Assembly (NCBI GenBank): GCA_036926295.1
Contig: JAVFKF010000019.1
Span: 42,746,001 to 42,810,000 of the forward strand
Direction of reading: 5' to 3'
DNA from: Pachydiplax longipennis
Taxonomy: Eukaryota > Arthropoda > Insecta > Odonata > Libellulidae
Length of the DNA: 64,000 nt
In this document: piece by piece, positions 46,865-59,259 of the stretch
Numbering within the stretch: the stretch's first letter is position 1
Layout: every line of letters starts with the position of its first letter
Made by a program: the position numbers and the translations under genes
The notes under the pieces: generated by a model
Seen by the model: only the letters and a program-made list of their open reading frames with translations
What the model was told of the DNA's origin: nothing
Database searches by the model: none

Positions 46865-48138
46865 CATTTATTATTTGCGGAATAAAAACAAACGTGATTT
46901 CAATCTTCTTGTATCCTAGATGAAATTCCACAAAGTTAAGGTCGATATAATTGATTATTTTCTTTCTTCATAAGTTGGACGATATTCGAGGAAATATTTG
47001 ATCGCTTCTTCGAGAAAAGTCAGAAAGACATCGTTCGTTGAAACTCAGCGGTGGTTATTTTTATATTCATCCTTAATTTTCACGGAATGAAAATGGGAAG
47101 GAAATCATGAATCACAGTCGTTTCAGACGCGCACGAAGGCTTGCCTTGGTTTCTACTTCCTGCATCCAGAATTGGATCCATCGTTTCGGATGATCACCTT
47201 CTGGAATTTCATTTCAACCGAGCGGACGAAAAAACTGCTCATTTACGGAATCTCTTGAACCGTTTGTCCCGATTCCAAGGTTGTTCGAAGGAAAATTAAG
47301 ATTTAGGTCTATTTGGCTTGCTGTTAGAATTAGAACTGCAAGAATGTCACTGCCGTCAATAATAATTATCACTAGTAATAACAAGTTTAACATGAGCAAA
47401 GAATCATCTATAAAAAATCAACAGCTACGCATGCATTATTGAAAATAAGTTTTAAGCATGACACTGAAGTTAAGGAGACAGGAAGTGACTTTTTGATTGT
47501 CGGATACCTAAATAACATCATTTTCTCTCGTAGCATTATCACAATCTGTAATATTTCATTCAGAATTACCGTATATACTTGGATATATGTCAACCTTCAA
47601 TTTCAATGAAAAAATCTGAAGATTTTCAATTGCTAAGTAATTTTTATAATTAATAACAAATCACTGATTATTTAAGACCGCAATAGCATTCTGATCGTAG
47701 GCAATCGCCTTCTAATTTGAAGTCTCTATCGATAAGTAAAATAATTTATTCTCTGCTAGTAAGCAAATCTATTTTCCAGTCCATTTCTCTCTCCAACTCC
47801 CCAAGGTCTCAACGCTTTCTTCAAATTCTCTCTTCCATTAAAACGCAATATGATCAACTAGTCATCTAATTTCCTTTTAGTTCTCACCAGTAATCACAAA
47901 TGGAAAATTTATTCCATTTATAGAAATTAGTATCATTACCCTATACACCTATATTATTATATAATTTATTAGTGCATATATAGGGTTGGGACGACTTAAG
48001 CTGTCGAAGACCTTTAAAATATTGCTACTATGGGCCATATATACACGATATCAATTACATTTTAAAATATTTTATATAGAGTCCGCAGTAGTAGTATTTT
48101 GAAAGCGTTTCGTAGCTAAGATCATTTCGCATATAAAG

Positions 48139-48213
48139 GTCCACACCGGGAATCGAACCCGGGATCGCTTTCACTAAAATTGTAAGACCACATGGCTATC
48201 CGGATCATGGATC
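48139..48213 (-). repeat. tRNA-derived SINE head
   Basis: On the minus strand GATCCGGATAGCCATGTGGT contains an A-box-like TAGCCATGTGG, and GGGTTCGATTCCC about 40 bp later is an excellent B box with its T-stem CCGGG/CCCGG intact. The 5' and 3' ends (GATCCGG and TGTGGAC) do not pair as an acceptor stem and there is no proper anticodon arm, so it is not a functional tRNA. Confidence 0.65.
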
Positions 48214-48554
48214 ATCACGATCGATAGATTTCTTATAGAATTTTGCAAATTTTTAAGATCAGTCCAACCAGATTCTATCTCTATGAAGTTCAATTGCTAA
48301 AACTGAATCAACACTGCAATTATTTCAAATGAATTTCTTAAAAATAACGCAAAACTGGATTACGCGGAACGAGGATGGTTCCGCCAAAATCTTTCCGTCC
48401 GAAAGATATAAATTCCACAGTGGGAATAGGGAAAAAGTGATTAACTTGGCAATATAAATCCTTCCTTAAGAGCAAAGAAGTAATAGGAGTGAAAAATAAC
48501 CATGTGTCTGAGACTCAGACTCAGTTATGCCTCATTTTGGGAAAATATTTGAAC

Positions 48555-48600
48555 CACAAAACGTAAAGTGGTAGTCCTGGGTTTGAGACCCACTTATATC
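48555..48600 (+). repeat. B-box-like SINE fragment
   Basis: GTAGTCCTGGGTTTGAGACC followed by CACT resembles the B-box side of a tRNA-derived repeat, preceded by AACCACAAAACGTAAAG. No A box is evident. Confidence 0.35.
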
Positions 48601-50277
48601 GTTACCTTTCACTTTTTTAATAGGTTCCACCAAAATAAACCAGTGCAAAGGTTTGTTCTCATGCAGATGGCATAATTTGGACGAAATCAGCAATGTTACC
48701 ATACTATAATTCAGCAGATTTTGCGCAAATTTTTGTTGGAATAAATATGGAAAAATAAAAACATTTTCTCAAGTATTCGAGTGCGAGATAAAGTTACAGA
48801 ACTTTTAAAGGAGAGTGAACCATATCCAGTAAACAAATAGCAAGCAAGTAAAAAATGCATGACAGTTATTGATTATGTAAATATTTTCCCTGTTAGGGAA
48901 TGTTGTCTTCAAACATTCCACCACGGCATGGGTGGCAATACAGCGAAAGAATTTAGTGGGGGAAGAGTGGAAGCAAACCATTCTTTTTCAGACGTCTGAA
49001 CGGCGTGCAGAAATTCTCGAGGGGCTTAAATTTTAACTCCGGTTCAATCTGTCTGTCACTCTGTGATATTTCCTTCCCTCATGTGAGGGCTTTGCAGGAA
49101 GGCCGGGTGGTTGGACCCTCATCATCCTGTTTGGGGTGCTTGCAGCGCTCTGCATTTCCCCTGAGGCAGAAAGGGGTGAGAACCGACGCGGAATCCGATG
49201 GTTCCTGGTCTTGAATCCGTCCTCAATGCTGCGGGAATCACGAATTGCATTTCTGTCTGGGTAACCAATCAAATGCTACGACAATGTAATCCCACTATCA
49301 ATGACAAGTATATTCCATAGGCCTTCATTTATTTCATTGTTTACGTTATCAATGTATTCATTTATCATGCACTTTCTTGAATTGCATTGTTTATTTTTTT
49401 ATGGTGCACTTCAAAAATTTTATTCGTGAAAATACATGGTGAAGCGTAATTTGCGTGCTATATTTTACAGTGATTTCGTATCTTAACCATGCTTTTGAAG
49501 ATGACATTTTTGGTTTTTAATGAATTTTATATCGATATTTATTTTGTTCATTATTCTCCATATATTTATGTATTTTACTTATTTTTTACAGTATTTAAAT
49601 AAAATGAAATTCGAAACCTATGAAAACTGACGTGATTTTTGAGATTTGTTTTGAAATTTGATTGAAAAATATCCCTATAAAAATAATTTCTGAGGTTGAA
49701 ACAACATAATTTCTACAAATTTCGCTTTCTGCATTAGCACAATTAAAAATTTCGCGAGCTGTTTTTATTAAATGTGTCAACTTGGAGTGTGTAGTTTGGA
49801 ATTTTCGTTGTGATTTTTCTATTATACTAATATGAAAAGTGAGTATAGAGGTTTACTTAATACTTTCCATGGTTGATTACAGCTATTTGCCTTTATTCCA
49901 ACGGTTCTAGAGTTAGTATCTGAAACCCTCAAGTTAGAACAATGTATGTACTGGACAGTAGAGTATTGGTTGATGGGTCTAAAATTATTTACACGTATTG
50001 AAAACTCCATTAAATATATAACCACCTTTTTTAAATTTTTCCAATATCATCTGTAACTAGTGAATTCTCCCGTCAAAAATGATGGCAATTAATTAAATTT
50101 ATAGAAATATGTACTATTATCGCATACATCTGATGTATGTTAAAATACCCCGTCACTAATGTCAAGATTTAATTAAAATGTATTCGTCATATTGTCTGTC
50201 AATATCAGGCTTGCAGTAGTCTACTTAACCAATCTTTTTATTAAGTTATAATCTACTATAACCTACAAAACCAAAAC

Positions 50278-50382
50278 GGCCGAGTGGTTAGAGTGACTGG
50301 TTCTAATCTCCAAATGTTCCAGAATTTCCAAAGATTAATCCAAAGTTAATCCTCAGTGGTTCGAATCCTGTTCATGGAATCT
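50278..50382 (+). repeat. tRNA-Ser/Leu-like SINE or pseudogene
   Basis: ACGGCCGAGTGGTTAGAG is a strong type II tRNA A box and D arm, and CAGTGGTTCGAATCCTG is a good B box. The roughly 55 bases between are too long for a normal anticodon plus variable arm and the acceptor ends do not pair. A SINE head or tRNA pseudogene is likelier than a gene. Confidence 0.5.
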
Positions 50383-50550
50383 TTTTTTTCCGGAAAATCA
50401 AGTTTCAAGTTTGCTTTAAATTTCTTATTTCTATCTCGTCAGGAAGTACGTGAAATTAGTATTCCAATATTTCCCCCATGTATTTCTTACGGTACTTACT
50501 GACATCTGATAAATAAATATACATTTAATGATTATATGATTATTATTGTT

Positions 50551-50606
50551 ATTGATTATTATATAAAATATTAATTTGATTATTGATTATTATATAAAAT
50601 ATTAAT
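50551..50606. repeat. 31-bp tandem duplication
   Basis: A 31-bp AT-only-plus-G unit beginning ATTGATTATTATATAAAATA is repeated almost twice head to tail (50,551-50,581 and 50,582-50,606). Confidence 0.85.
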
Positions 50607-50855
50607 TACATTGAGACTTCATTTGTCAAAGTAATTCTGTTCTTATATCTACCCATTCGTCATATAAAATTTAAAAGAAAGATGGTTTGAAAAAAGGAAC
50701 ACGGAAAATCTACTTTGCGGAATTAAAAACTTAAATTTGCAGTTGAGGAAAAATACATACCAATTCAGGGAACGCCTGAAGGAAGGGGTGTGCGAAAAAT
50801 CTGAGAAACCTATTGATAATTAATATTTTTCTAATTATTTTTATCTCGGGATGGC

Positions 50856-50930
50856 GCCTCCGGATAGACATGTTGGTAGCGCATTCATCTTTGGAGAAAG
50901 ATGTCTCGGGTTTGACTCCTGGTTGGGAAC
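50856..50930 (+). repeat. tRNA-derived SINE head, second copy
   Basis: CCTCCGGATAGACATGTTGG then TAGCGCAT parallels the A-box side of the 48.1 kb copy, and CTCGGGTTTGACTCCTGGTT parallels its B box. The 50-bp spacing fits a SINE head. Confidence 0.6.
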
Positions 50931-52566
50931 ACGTGAAGAATGGCCTCAGCTGTCAAGCACTGTAAAATTTACTACTACTTATCTCGGGAACGTCCTACTA
51001 TCCCAAAGATGAGAGAATTGCGTTCCTAGCTTAACGTATATTTTATCGCGATCGTCTACGTTTACGAACCGTAAAAGCATCCTAAACTGAAAAAATATCG
51101 GGCTGTATCTCTCTATCAGGCGGACCTCACATCACGACAGAACATAACCAAGCACGACATCGTTGTAAACGTAGTGTTCACGGCTTTAGCGGAATTTGAT
51201 GCTCTTCGATTTTTCCGAGCGATTTTCTTAAATGGACAGGTTTACCCGGGCTGCTCAGTCCAAACATTTCATACGAGTGGCCTCGTGTTATCAATCGATT
51301 TCCCTTAAACGAAAAGCCTGACGATATCGGACTGAATTATCTGGTAAAATGGGCGTGGTCAGATGGAAGACGCGCTGGGAGAATGCGGGGTTTCGATGCA
51401 CTTTGCAGCGGAATTTGGAAATTAAGCACTCTTCTTCTACTGTAGGAATTGTAGAAACTTTGCAAGTCGTGTCATAGAAAGAGGAAAGTTGCATCGAAGA
51501 ACATCGGAAGTCAGGCTTCTCTTCAAATTTCGGTGACTTAGTCATTTAAGTATTTGGTCATTTAATAAAAACCCATAAACAGCACGACGACGGAGAGAGA
51601 AAAAAGAGATTAATTCGTTACGAGTAGTTCTATAATTAACAAAGATAATTTTGTTAAAGATACCGATATCATTATGAGGTAGATGCTAGTAATAAGTATA
51701 CTTATAATAATAAGTATTCCAATTCTCGGTAGGCTCATATGCGCTACAACAGTGCTTCCCAATCTTTTCTCTCCATCGTTCCTTTAAACATGAAATCTCT
51801 GAAATTATATTTCTCTTTGATTGTAATCCTAGTCTTCTTCCCTATCCGATCCATGCTAGCCAATTATGATTTCGCCTCCTACTTAGAATCAAATCTTCAT
51901 TTTTTTTTGCTAGTATAGTATAGTCTTTTGTGCTCCGCCCACGGAATTCTTCCACAGCTGATGTATTGAAATACCTTACCTTACCCAAAGAGAAATCTTA
52001 ATGAAATTGGATCTTTCCTTAATCTACAACATAATAAACTCCCACATTGATTCTCCAGACTTAGTATCGCTCTTTATATATCATGCTCCATCTAGGGCAA
52101 TTAGGCTGACTCTGCTTCTCCCTGATCCTACGCTTAGATTATCCGTAGCACAATATTCCTTATTATCGTAAATAGACTTCCAAACTTTATGAACTCCCTA
52201 CTTCCTTCCGTAGACCCTTAAAGATTGTCGCGGAATTCGTTTCTATAAGAATGTTTGGATAAGAATTCATATAAATAATTTAATACTGAAATCCTTTTGT
52301 ATGTATTTCTCTGAGTTACTAACTAGTGATTTTTTTATAAACTCAGATATATTTTCTGTGAACCTGCATCCGCTCCTGAAGTGCGGAATTTAAAGGTTTG
52401 ATATTTTAATTAAATGATCCCATCAAAATATGAAATATTTATATGAATCGCATATGCAATATATAATAAGAAACCTATAAAAAGTTACAATATTACTTGG
52501 AGTTACTCCGATATAATAACGGACTGTAAGCGCTGCCCCAGTATTTACATTAATTTTTTATATTAG

Positions 52567-52604
52567 CACCCCGCGAGTAGCCATGTGGCGTATGGCAGGG
52601 GGGA
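52567..52604 (+). repeat. Hairpin repeat family 1, copy D
   Basis: CACCCCGCGAGTAGCCATGT followed by GGCGTATGGCAGGGGGGAAA. Outer stem CCCCGC/GCAGGGG kept, inner stem weakened. Confidence 0.65.
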
Positions 52605-52768
52605 AATTCCCTACTGTATGCTTTTTTCGTATACTTTTCGATAAGTAACCCTTCTAAGTGATCGAAAAATTCGTACCTTTCCCTTCCATCTGTCCTTTCC
52701 CATCATACTCTCAACTCCTTCCTTCAGGAATCTATGTTTCCCCAATTTTTGTTCTTTTCTGTTTCATT

Positions 52769-52812
52769 TTTCAACTATACATAGTATATTTTCAACTATA
52801 CATAGTATATTC
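52769..52812. repeat. 21-bp tandem duplication
   Basis: TTCAACTATACATAGTATAT occurs twice with a 21-bp period. Confidence 0.85.
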
Positions 52813-53830
52813 TCTCAACATTTACAGCACTTCTTCCCTTGTTTTTCTTACCAATTAGTTTTATCATCTATGTAACACTCATATCTCAAAGACTCCAATC
52901 GTTTAATAATGTTAGAGATACTAGCCTTACCATCAGATCCTTCCCTTCTTAGGGTCCACATTTCACACCCATACATGAACATACTGTAAATCAGTGTTCT
53001 CAAACCAAATACGTAGAAAAATTGCGCGTTTAGATGATAAACACAAGAAAGTATATTCTCGATACGTATCGATATAATAAGAAAACAACCTTTTTTAAGG
53101 CGAAATTGAAACTAGTGAGCTTCTCCTAATATCTAACTCCTCGTCATATCAAATTTAAAAGAAAAAATAGCTTGAAAAAAGTGGGCAGAAGAATCCTACT
53201 TTGGTGTTTTAGATGTGCGATAGTATTTTACTACAATGAAAGAACATAATTAAGATATGATAATTAATTAATTAATTTTTTAAATTCTTGCTAACGGCTA
53301 ACTGGCATAGAAATACATCTTTAATTAATATGATTATTTAATTAATACTATGTAGAAAATGGCTTAATGTGGTTTCATTGGATGTTTAATTTATACCAAT
53401 ATTTGATACCCTCGTATGTAAGATTTAAAGATGAGAATCGCTAGCCCTAAGCTTCCTCTGTATTAAAGTTTCAACCCTTTGATCCACTCGTGTAAAGGAA
53501 CAGCATCCGATGTTCCTCATTTCTTAAGCTCTCCTGTTTTTCCATCACAACTCTCAAAAGGGATATCTTTCCGATATTGGAAACGCCCTTATCTCAAAAT
53601 ATGTAATTAAAAACGTTTCCTACCGGAATGAAGAATTCAAAAACGATAAAAATTTACTTGCACAAACGAAAAGGGGGAACAATTTTTTCTTTAGCTCGCA
53701 GTATCTTGTTAAGCACATACCCAATCAAAAATTTACTAAGGAAAATTCTCGTTTTAATAACGAAAGTAAAAATAATATGAAGGAATATATCTTATTTTAA
53801 ATTTCAATCAATTTTATATTCGCTTTGGCT

Positions 53831-53910
53831 TAGTGAGGAAAGTAAGGGCAAACTACCTTACTCTTCATCTTGCCTGCTAATCCTCAATCCCTCTCCTAAG
53901 TTTTTTTTTA
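53831..53910 (+). repeat. Dispersed repeat family 2, copy 3
   Basis: TAGTGAGGAAAGTAAGGGC, AAACTACCTTACTCTTCATC, TTGCCTGC and CCCTCTCCTAAG line up in order with the 33.9 kb copy. Confidence 0.65.
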
Positions 53911-54040
53911 ATAGTTATACTGTGTTTCAGTTTTTCTAGTCAGCCTGATTTGCATAAAGCTTGGTTAAATTTTTTTTAATGTACGCAATTAATTGCAAAT
54001 TTGGTTGAAAATAATACATACTTCATCTACATCTATAAAT

Positions 54041-54085
54041 GTACCCTTAAAGCCGCCATTCGGAGTGTGGCAGGGGGTGCATGCA
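54041..54085 (+). repeat. Hairpin repeat family 1, copy E
   Basis: GTACCCTTAAAGCCGCCATT then CGGAGTGTGGCAGGGGGTG. The sequence after it, GCATGCACCAAC and CCTAATCGATTAC, matches the downstream part of copy A (CTAATCGACC), showing the repeat is longer than the hairpin. Confidence 0.75.
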
Positions 54086-54579
54086 CCAACACTTTACTTT
54101 CCTAATCGATTACTTTCGCGTGCCGTTCTCGGAAACTTACTATTCAATCAAACTCCGTTTATTATGGTGTCCGATAATTAATCAAACTGTTGGATCAGAT
54201 GATAAATAAATAAAACTAAATACATAAATGTCAGATTGAGAAACACAGCATAGAGGCGACTTGGTAGGAGGCTATTCTTGCAATACGAGAAAAATACATT
54301 GGAATTAATTCCCATATAATTCATTATAACTGAAAAGAAAAACAGGAGCGAACTATAGGTAATAGTGGAGTTGATTTGAAGCCAATCAGCTTCCGGGTGA
54401 TTTTCTACACACACATTTCTTCCCCTGAAAATTCTCATTCTAAAAATTGAAGTAATACGTAAATGGATAAAAAATAAGCAAGTAAAAACGAAGAATAAGA
54501 ACACGTCATAAAAATTTCTCGCGAATTTTTACGATCGAAGCGTTCCTAAAAGACCCGAGGGTCGGATACTTTTTTTTAT

Positions 54580-55000
54580 AAAGTCGTACCAAAAGCGATA
54601 TCGGCCCAACTCTTAACCGAAGTCGAATAAAACTTGCCGAAGAACTTGGGCGACCGAAAGATAGTCGGCTTTGGGGAACTATTGAACAAGGATTGATCCG
54701 AGAGATAGGGAGCTGGCAACTGCCCGTGTGCACGGGGCGTGTAGGCCGTGAGTGAATGGACTAGTTGGGATTGTCGTGCATGGCTTGAGGACGGCGTGTT
54801 TGGCCAGAGGAGCCAAATGCCTTCGAATGGGATGAAAGGGGAAAGCGATCCCCATCCCATTTCGAAGGGAGGCAAGTGGTTGGGTTGCCGGTTTGGGAAG
54901 GTTCGCATGAATGTTTTTCAGCTGCAGCGCTGAGGGTATCGATGGAGGACGTAACAGCGGCTGATGCTTCTGCACGAAAATCCAGCTTGTGCATTGGAGA
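54580..55000. other. GC-rich CpG-containing block
   Basis: About 420 bp of higher G+C with up to five overlapping ORFs (about 60-110 codons) on both strands; none resembles a family. A palindromic pair CCTTCGAATGGGATG and CATCCCATTTCGAAGG lies near 54,821-54,870, giving a 15-bp imperfect stem. Confidence 0.4.
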
Positions 55001-55197
55001 TCAGCCTAAACACATACAATGATGAATCGCATAATGGAGGCATTAGCGGAGGTTTAATGTTAGATTTTTTTGCATAACATCTCCAGCAGCCCATCTGGAG
55101 GGATGACCATGAGGTGTTCTGCAAATTTATTTATCTCTCTTCTCAGGTAGTATAAGGCACACAAATCAGATAGCTAATTAGGGAGTTCCTTGTTTTC

Positions 55198-55231
55198 ACC
55201 TGCCAAACGCCATAAGGCGGATTGCAGGGTA
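55198..55231 (-). repeat. Hairpin repeat family 1, copy F (inverted)
   Basis: On the minus strand TACCCTGCAATCCGCCTTAT then GGCGTTTGGCAGGTG. Good outer stem, inner stem CCGCC/GGCG kept. Confidence 0.7.
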
Positions 55232-56042
55232 AATAAATTAAACTTTCGCGTGTTTATTCGCCCAAATTATTTAATATTTAATCATATACAAACACAACAA
55301 AGTATTTATTTTTGGGCGAAATTGGGATAAGATAGTTTCATCTTCCGTGTGACCCTTTTCAATATGTAATAACATACCATAAGACTGAAATTAGATTTTA
55401 AACAGTATAAAATATAGTATTTTCAGAAAAGGGAAGAATGATTGATTTCGTAGAGATATTTTTTACCATAGAAAAATTATATCCATAGCAGGAAAACACA
55501 CACGAAGAGAAAGGAATGCGAAAACCATGTAAAATTTAAAGGAAATAGTGAAAGAAAAAGAGAGATAGATTGCAAGCGAAGAATATATATTACTAAAGTA
55601 TGATTAAATAAAAAACGTATTCAAATTATATCAGATGATAAATTTCTTTTGTCATTAAGAGCTGAATATGAAAGAAAGTTCTTAACTTAGTGTATATTTT
55701 GAACATTGGATTCACAGTCAGATGAGTTAAGATACTAGTATAACAGATTAATAAAAAAATAGAATTACAAAGAAGGCCATAATTTCGATTGGACAAATAC
55801 GTTCCTGTTTTCATTCAATTTAATGAAATATGTTTCATTTGTATGTCGATCCACGATTGGCAAAAATGCACCTTTAATTTACTTTTATTTCGCTATTGCT
55901 GATGACTTTGATTATATGAATGCTACTGGAGTATGAGTGATGCAGATGTATGACATTAATCTTGGTCACACCTTATTGATCGCTATGAAAAGTGTTATTC
56001 ATAGTGGCATCGAATGCGTTTATCCATTCACAGCATTCTGCC

Positions 56043-56085
56043 GTAGTGAGGAAAACAAGGAATAATTGCCTCACTCTTCATCAGG
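56043..56085 (+). repeat. Dispersed repeat family 2, copy 4 (partial)
   Basis: GTAGTGAGGAAAACAAGG then TTGCCTCACTCTTCATC matches the first half of the family and then diverges. Confidence 0.5.
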
Positions 56086-57532
56086 GACCGGTAATAAACT
56101 CACAGGAAAAAAGTCACTAATCATTTATGGTGGCCGGTAATTAAGTCACAGTCTTGGCTGGAAAATGTCAGCAGAGGGTATAAATGATCATAAGTTACGA
56201 TCAAAATGACTCAAATCTTAATTAATTATTATTGCAGAATAAAATGCAGTAATTTTGATCGTATTTTATCTATATCTTTCACGCAATAATTAAAAACATT
56301 CACTACACAAATATATATAGGAAGGAAACGATTATCCGGACGTAAGAAAATGAAAAATTTTTTGGTTATATTACACTTTAAGTCTAGTCGTGTGGAATGT
56401 GTTAACCTGAAAAAGAAACTGTAAAATACGACAGCTTATCCTTCTAGTAAAAAAGACGCAGAAACAGCGCGAACAGCATCGGTCTTCTTTTTTTGTGACT
56501 ACATTTTCTACATTTTCCTACATTTCCTAGTTTCCTACATTTTTTCTTTTTGGAGACTTTTTTCTGTAGCTTTTTACTGTGACTTTTCCCCGTGGCTTTT
56601 CAACCTCGTATTCCCTCATGATCAGTCTCACTCCCTCTCTAAAGATGCTGTTAGCTAATCGTCGAAGGGAGGAGAATCTTAACTCGAATCTCTTTCTGTT
56701 TTCGACTACCCCTCTGTATATTAATCTAAATTTTATTCTATTACAAATATTACGTGTACATATATGGGAATAAAGCTTTTGAAAACGATTGTTTTGTTAT
56801 ACGAGTTTTAGCTATTCAAGAAGAAAATATCACGGAATGTATATTTCAGGAAGATGCGATTCAATTGAGGTAAAATATCAACAGTTCCGATATTAACCAG
56901 CTGAACTGGATGGCGGTTGTAACATATTTGACGATAATGTTAAAAACTTAAGGGACCTCATTGCATAAATAAGATGTCTCCAAAAAATCTAAGAAATCAA
57001 TGAAAATATCGCTTGTCGGCAATCTTAAGAGGAGAGATGAGGAAGTGAGACGATTATCATAAAATTTCTCAAAAATGTTTCCAACTTATTTTCGTTTCCC
57101 TGATTTACGTCCCAAGAGTCATCGCGTTGATCGAAAACAAGTCTATCAATAGCAAAGTTGAAAACTGCATGTTTATATTTTGAAACTCTGACGGCAAAGT
57201 AGAATGAGGTGCACCTGATGCTTTAGAAAATTAAAATATGAGTCACTGGAAAAATTCGCGTATCAACGAGAGCTCGTTCATCTGACACGCGCAAATCGGT
57301 GTGACTGCTACAAAAACACGTTAGGCAAATTTATTACCACACAATTTTACACGTGACATGAGCATTTTCTCAACATCGATCGCTTTGTTAAACCCACCTG
57401 CAGTACGCCCAAATTCAACCACGTAATTCTTATCATACTTTATTCTTTTGATGGTAAGTTGAAATTGGAAGTTTATCAATATATATTAAAGTTTTCCAAC
57501 TCAAGTTGTGTCTTCTCCATATCAACAAGGGG

Positions 57533-57560
57533 CGGATCTAGAAACTTGGCAAGGGTCCTT
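57533..57560 (+). repeat. hAT-like terminal sequence, single end
   Basis: AAGGGGCGGATCTAGAAACT resembles the CAGGGGCGGATC-type end common among hAT DNA transposons. I found no matching inverted end nearby, so at most a fragment. Confidence 0.25.
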
Positions 57561-57863
57561 ACCGAGAGCGGGCGAGAACAATTGAATTATTATTTTCCAA
57601 TTAACTGTTAAAATGCCATTTTGTCGTGATAAATGTAGTAGAGAAATAATAATCGTAGATTAATTTCACTATCTTATTTTCATTCAAACTTCTTGTCATA
57701 TTCTAGGTAAATTGCTACCACTATAAAGGATGGGCACATTTGATCTCCTCTGCGAAAAAACTATCAAATGTGTCCTGGCGATTATTTCCTGTAACGCTTA
57801 ATCGTTTTCTCTAGGAGCGAAGGTTTTGAGTTGGAGTAACATAATCAACTATCCCGCCAACAA

Positions 57864-58130
57864 GATCTATATTGATAAATTTATCGAGTAACTTTCATCG
57901 GATATTAAGTCTTTTTGACCTTAAACGAATCTAATAAGAGGGACTCTATGATAGCTGAAATACTGCTGTCATATCTGAAATCTTCTTCAACTAGTATAAC
58001 TGATTTACTTAATCTCTAGATCGCAGAATTAATCTCGTATCAGGCAAAATAATATGCTGTTTTTCTAACTCTCGATAATCATTCCTCCAGATTTCTACTG
58101 GCTAATCTATGTATCCCATCCTCTTTTTCC
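57864..58130 (+). repeat. Decayed retroelement-like fragment, second copy
   Basis: TCTATATTGATAAATTTATC, CTTTCATCGGATATTA and ACTGCTGTCATATCTGAAAT follow the order seen at 41.2-41.3 kb. Strongly diverged; no open frame. Confidence 0.4.
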
Positions 58131-59259
58131 GATGACGCTTCGAGAGTGCACTTTGAAGGAAAAACTTCATCAAAACATAACTCCTTTTTATTTACAATGA
58201 CTTACGAACTCCAAAGGATATCCTGAAAAAAGATATGGTACACCTGTAATGTTGGTAGAACGCGTGAATCTCAAAGCTGTGCACTTCTTCATATAGAAAT
58301 AGAACTGCCAATCTCTGCAGCTAAAAGCCAAAACTAAGTTATGATAAACTAAAGCAATCCTAGCGTGAATTGAAATCGACAAATTGCTTGAGGATATCGT
58401 GGGGGACGTATATTGAGAGGTATTAAATCATTGATTCAACGGAAAAGCAATCAAATGATGACAACACCTCTTAGCTAACGAAAATAAAACTCGGATGATT
58501 TTTTCCCAATAATTGAATGGAAAAAGGAATTGAAGGAATTTTTCTTTAGTCACTAGGAATATTTTCCTTGAATAGCGTCCATCAGAAGTGGGTTGTGTTT
58601 CTATGTTTGGATATTTTTCTTTTTTTAAATACATTATTATATATTACATTATATAAATATGCTGTAATTAGACAACTGTTATAAACACTCCACAATCCCT
58701 AAGTACCTAAATTCCCAAAACATCACCGTAACCACAAACAGTACCAGAATATACACAAAAACATTAAGGCTAAATCCATAGATAATCACCCCCTGGTATC
58801 CTCTTATTACCAACATATTTATACTACATTAATCCCACAATAACACCACACAGTTTACATCTGTTCTTTGGGTATGTCACGAAATAATGATCAAATATAG
58901 CTAAACCAACATCAAAAATATTTCATCCAATACAAAACACAACGATATTCGTGAAAAACCCATGAAATTCATTTTCTCTTTCGTTATAGGACATCTATTA
59001 CTTGTCCATTTTAATTGCTTCCACTTATATTGGGCCCTATCAATGATTATTGATAATAAGACTTCAATAGACCGTTGGGAATGAACTCTTGGATTAGGGC
59101 TCTGCTTTGTAAGACATGGACTGATTCTCAATCAACCTAACACCGCAGGACTTAACCACCGCCCTCCTTCATCATCTCGAAACCATAATTTTATTCAGCG
59201 TCAGAAAGATTTTGCATTAGCCTCGCAGTAACGCAGCGACAGAATAACATTTCTCCTTA

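Larger units (their letters stand above)
46865..54040. other. Intergenic with SINE-like remnants, no gene recognised
   Basis: AT-rich. Holds tRNA-like repeats at 48.1, 50.3 and 50.9 kb and short tandem duplications at 50.55 and 52.77 kb. A GC-richer patch at about 48,930-49,270 carries overlapping short ORFs on both strands without resemblance to a protein. Confidence 0.65.

Noticed and set aside
48139..48213. tRNA gene on the minus strand
   Set aside because: The B box and T stem are good, but the acceptor ends do not pair and no anticodon arm forms; better explained as a SINE head.
50278..50382. tRNA-Ser or tRNA-Leu gene
   Set aside because: A and B boxes are good but too far apart, and the ends do not pair.
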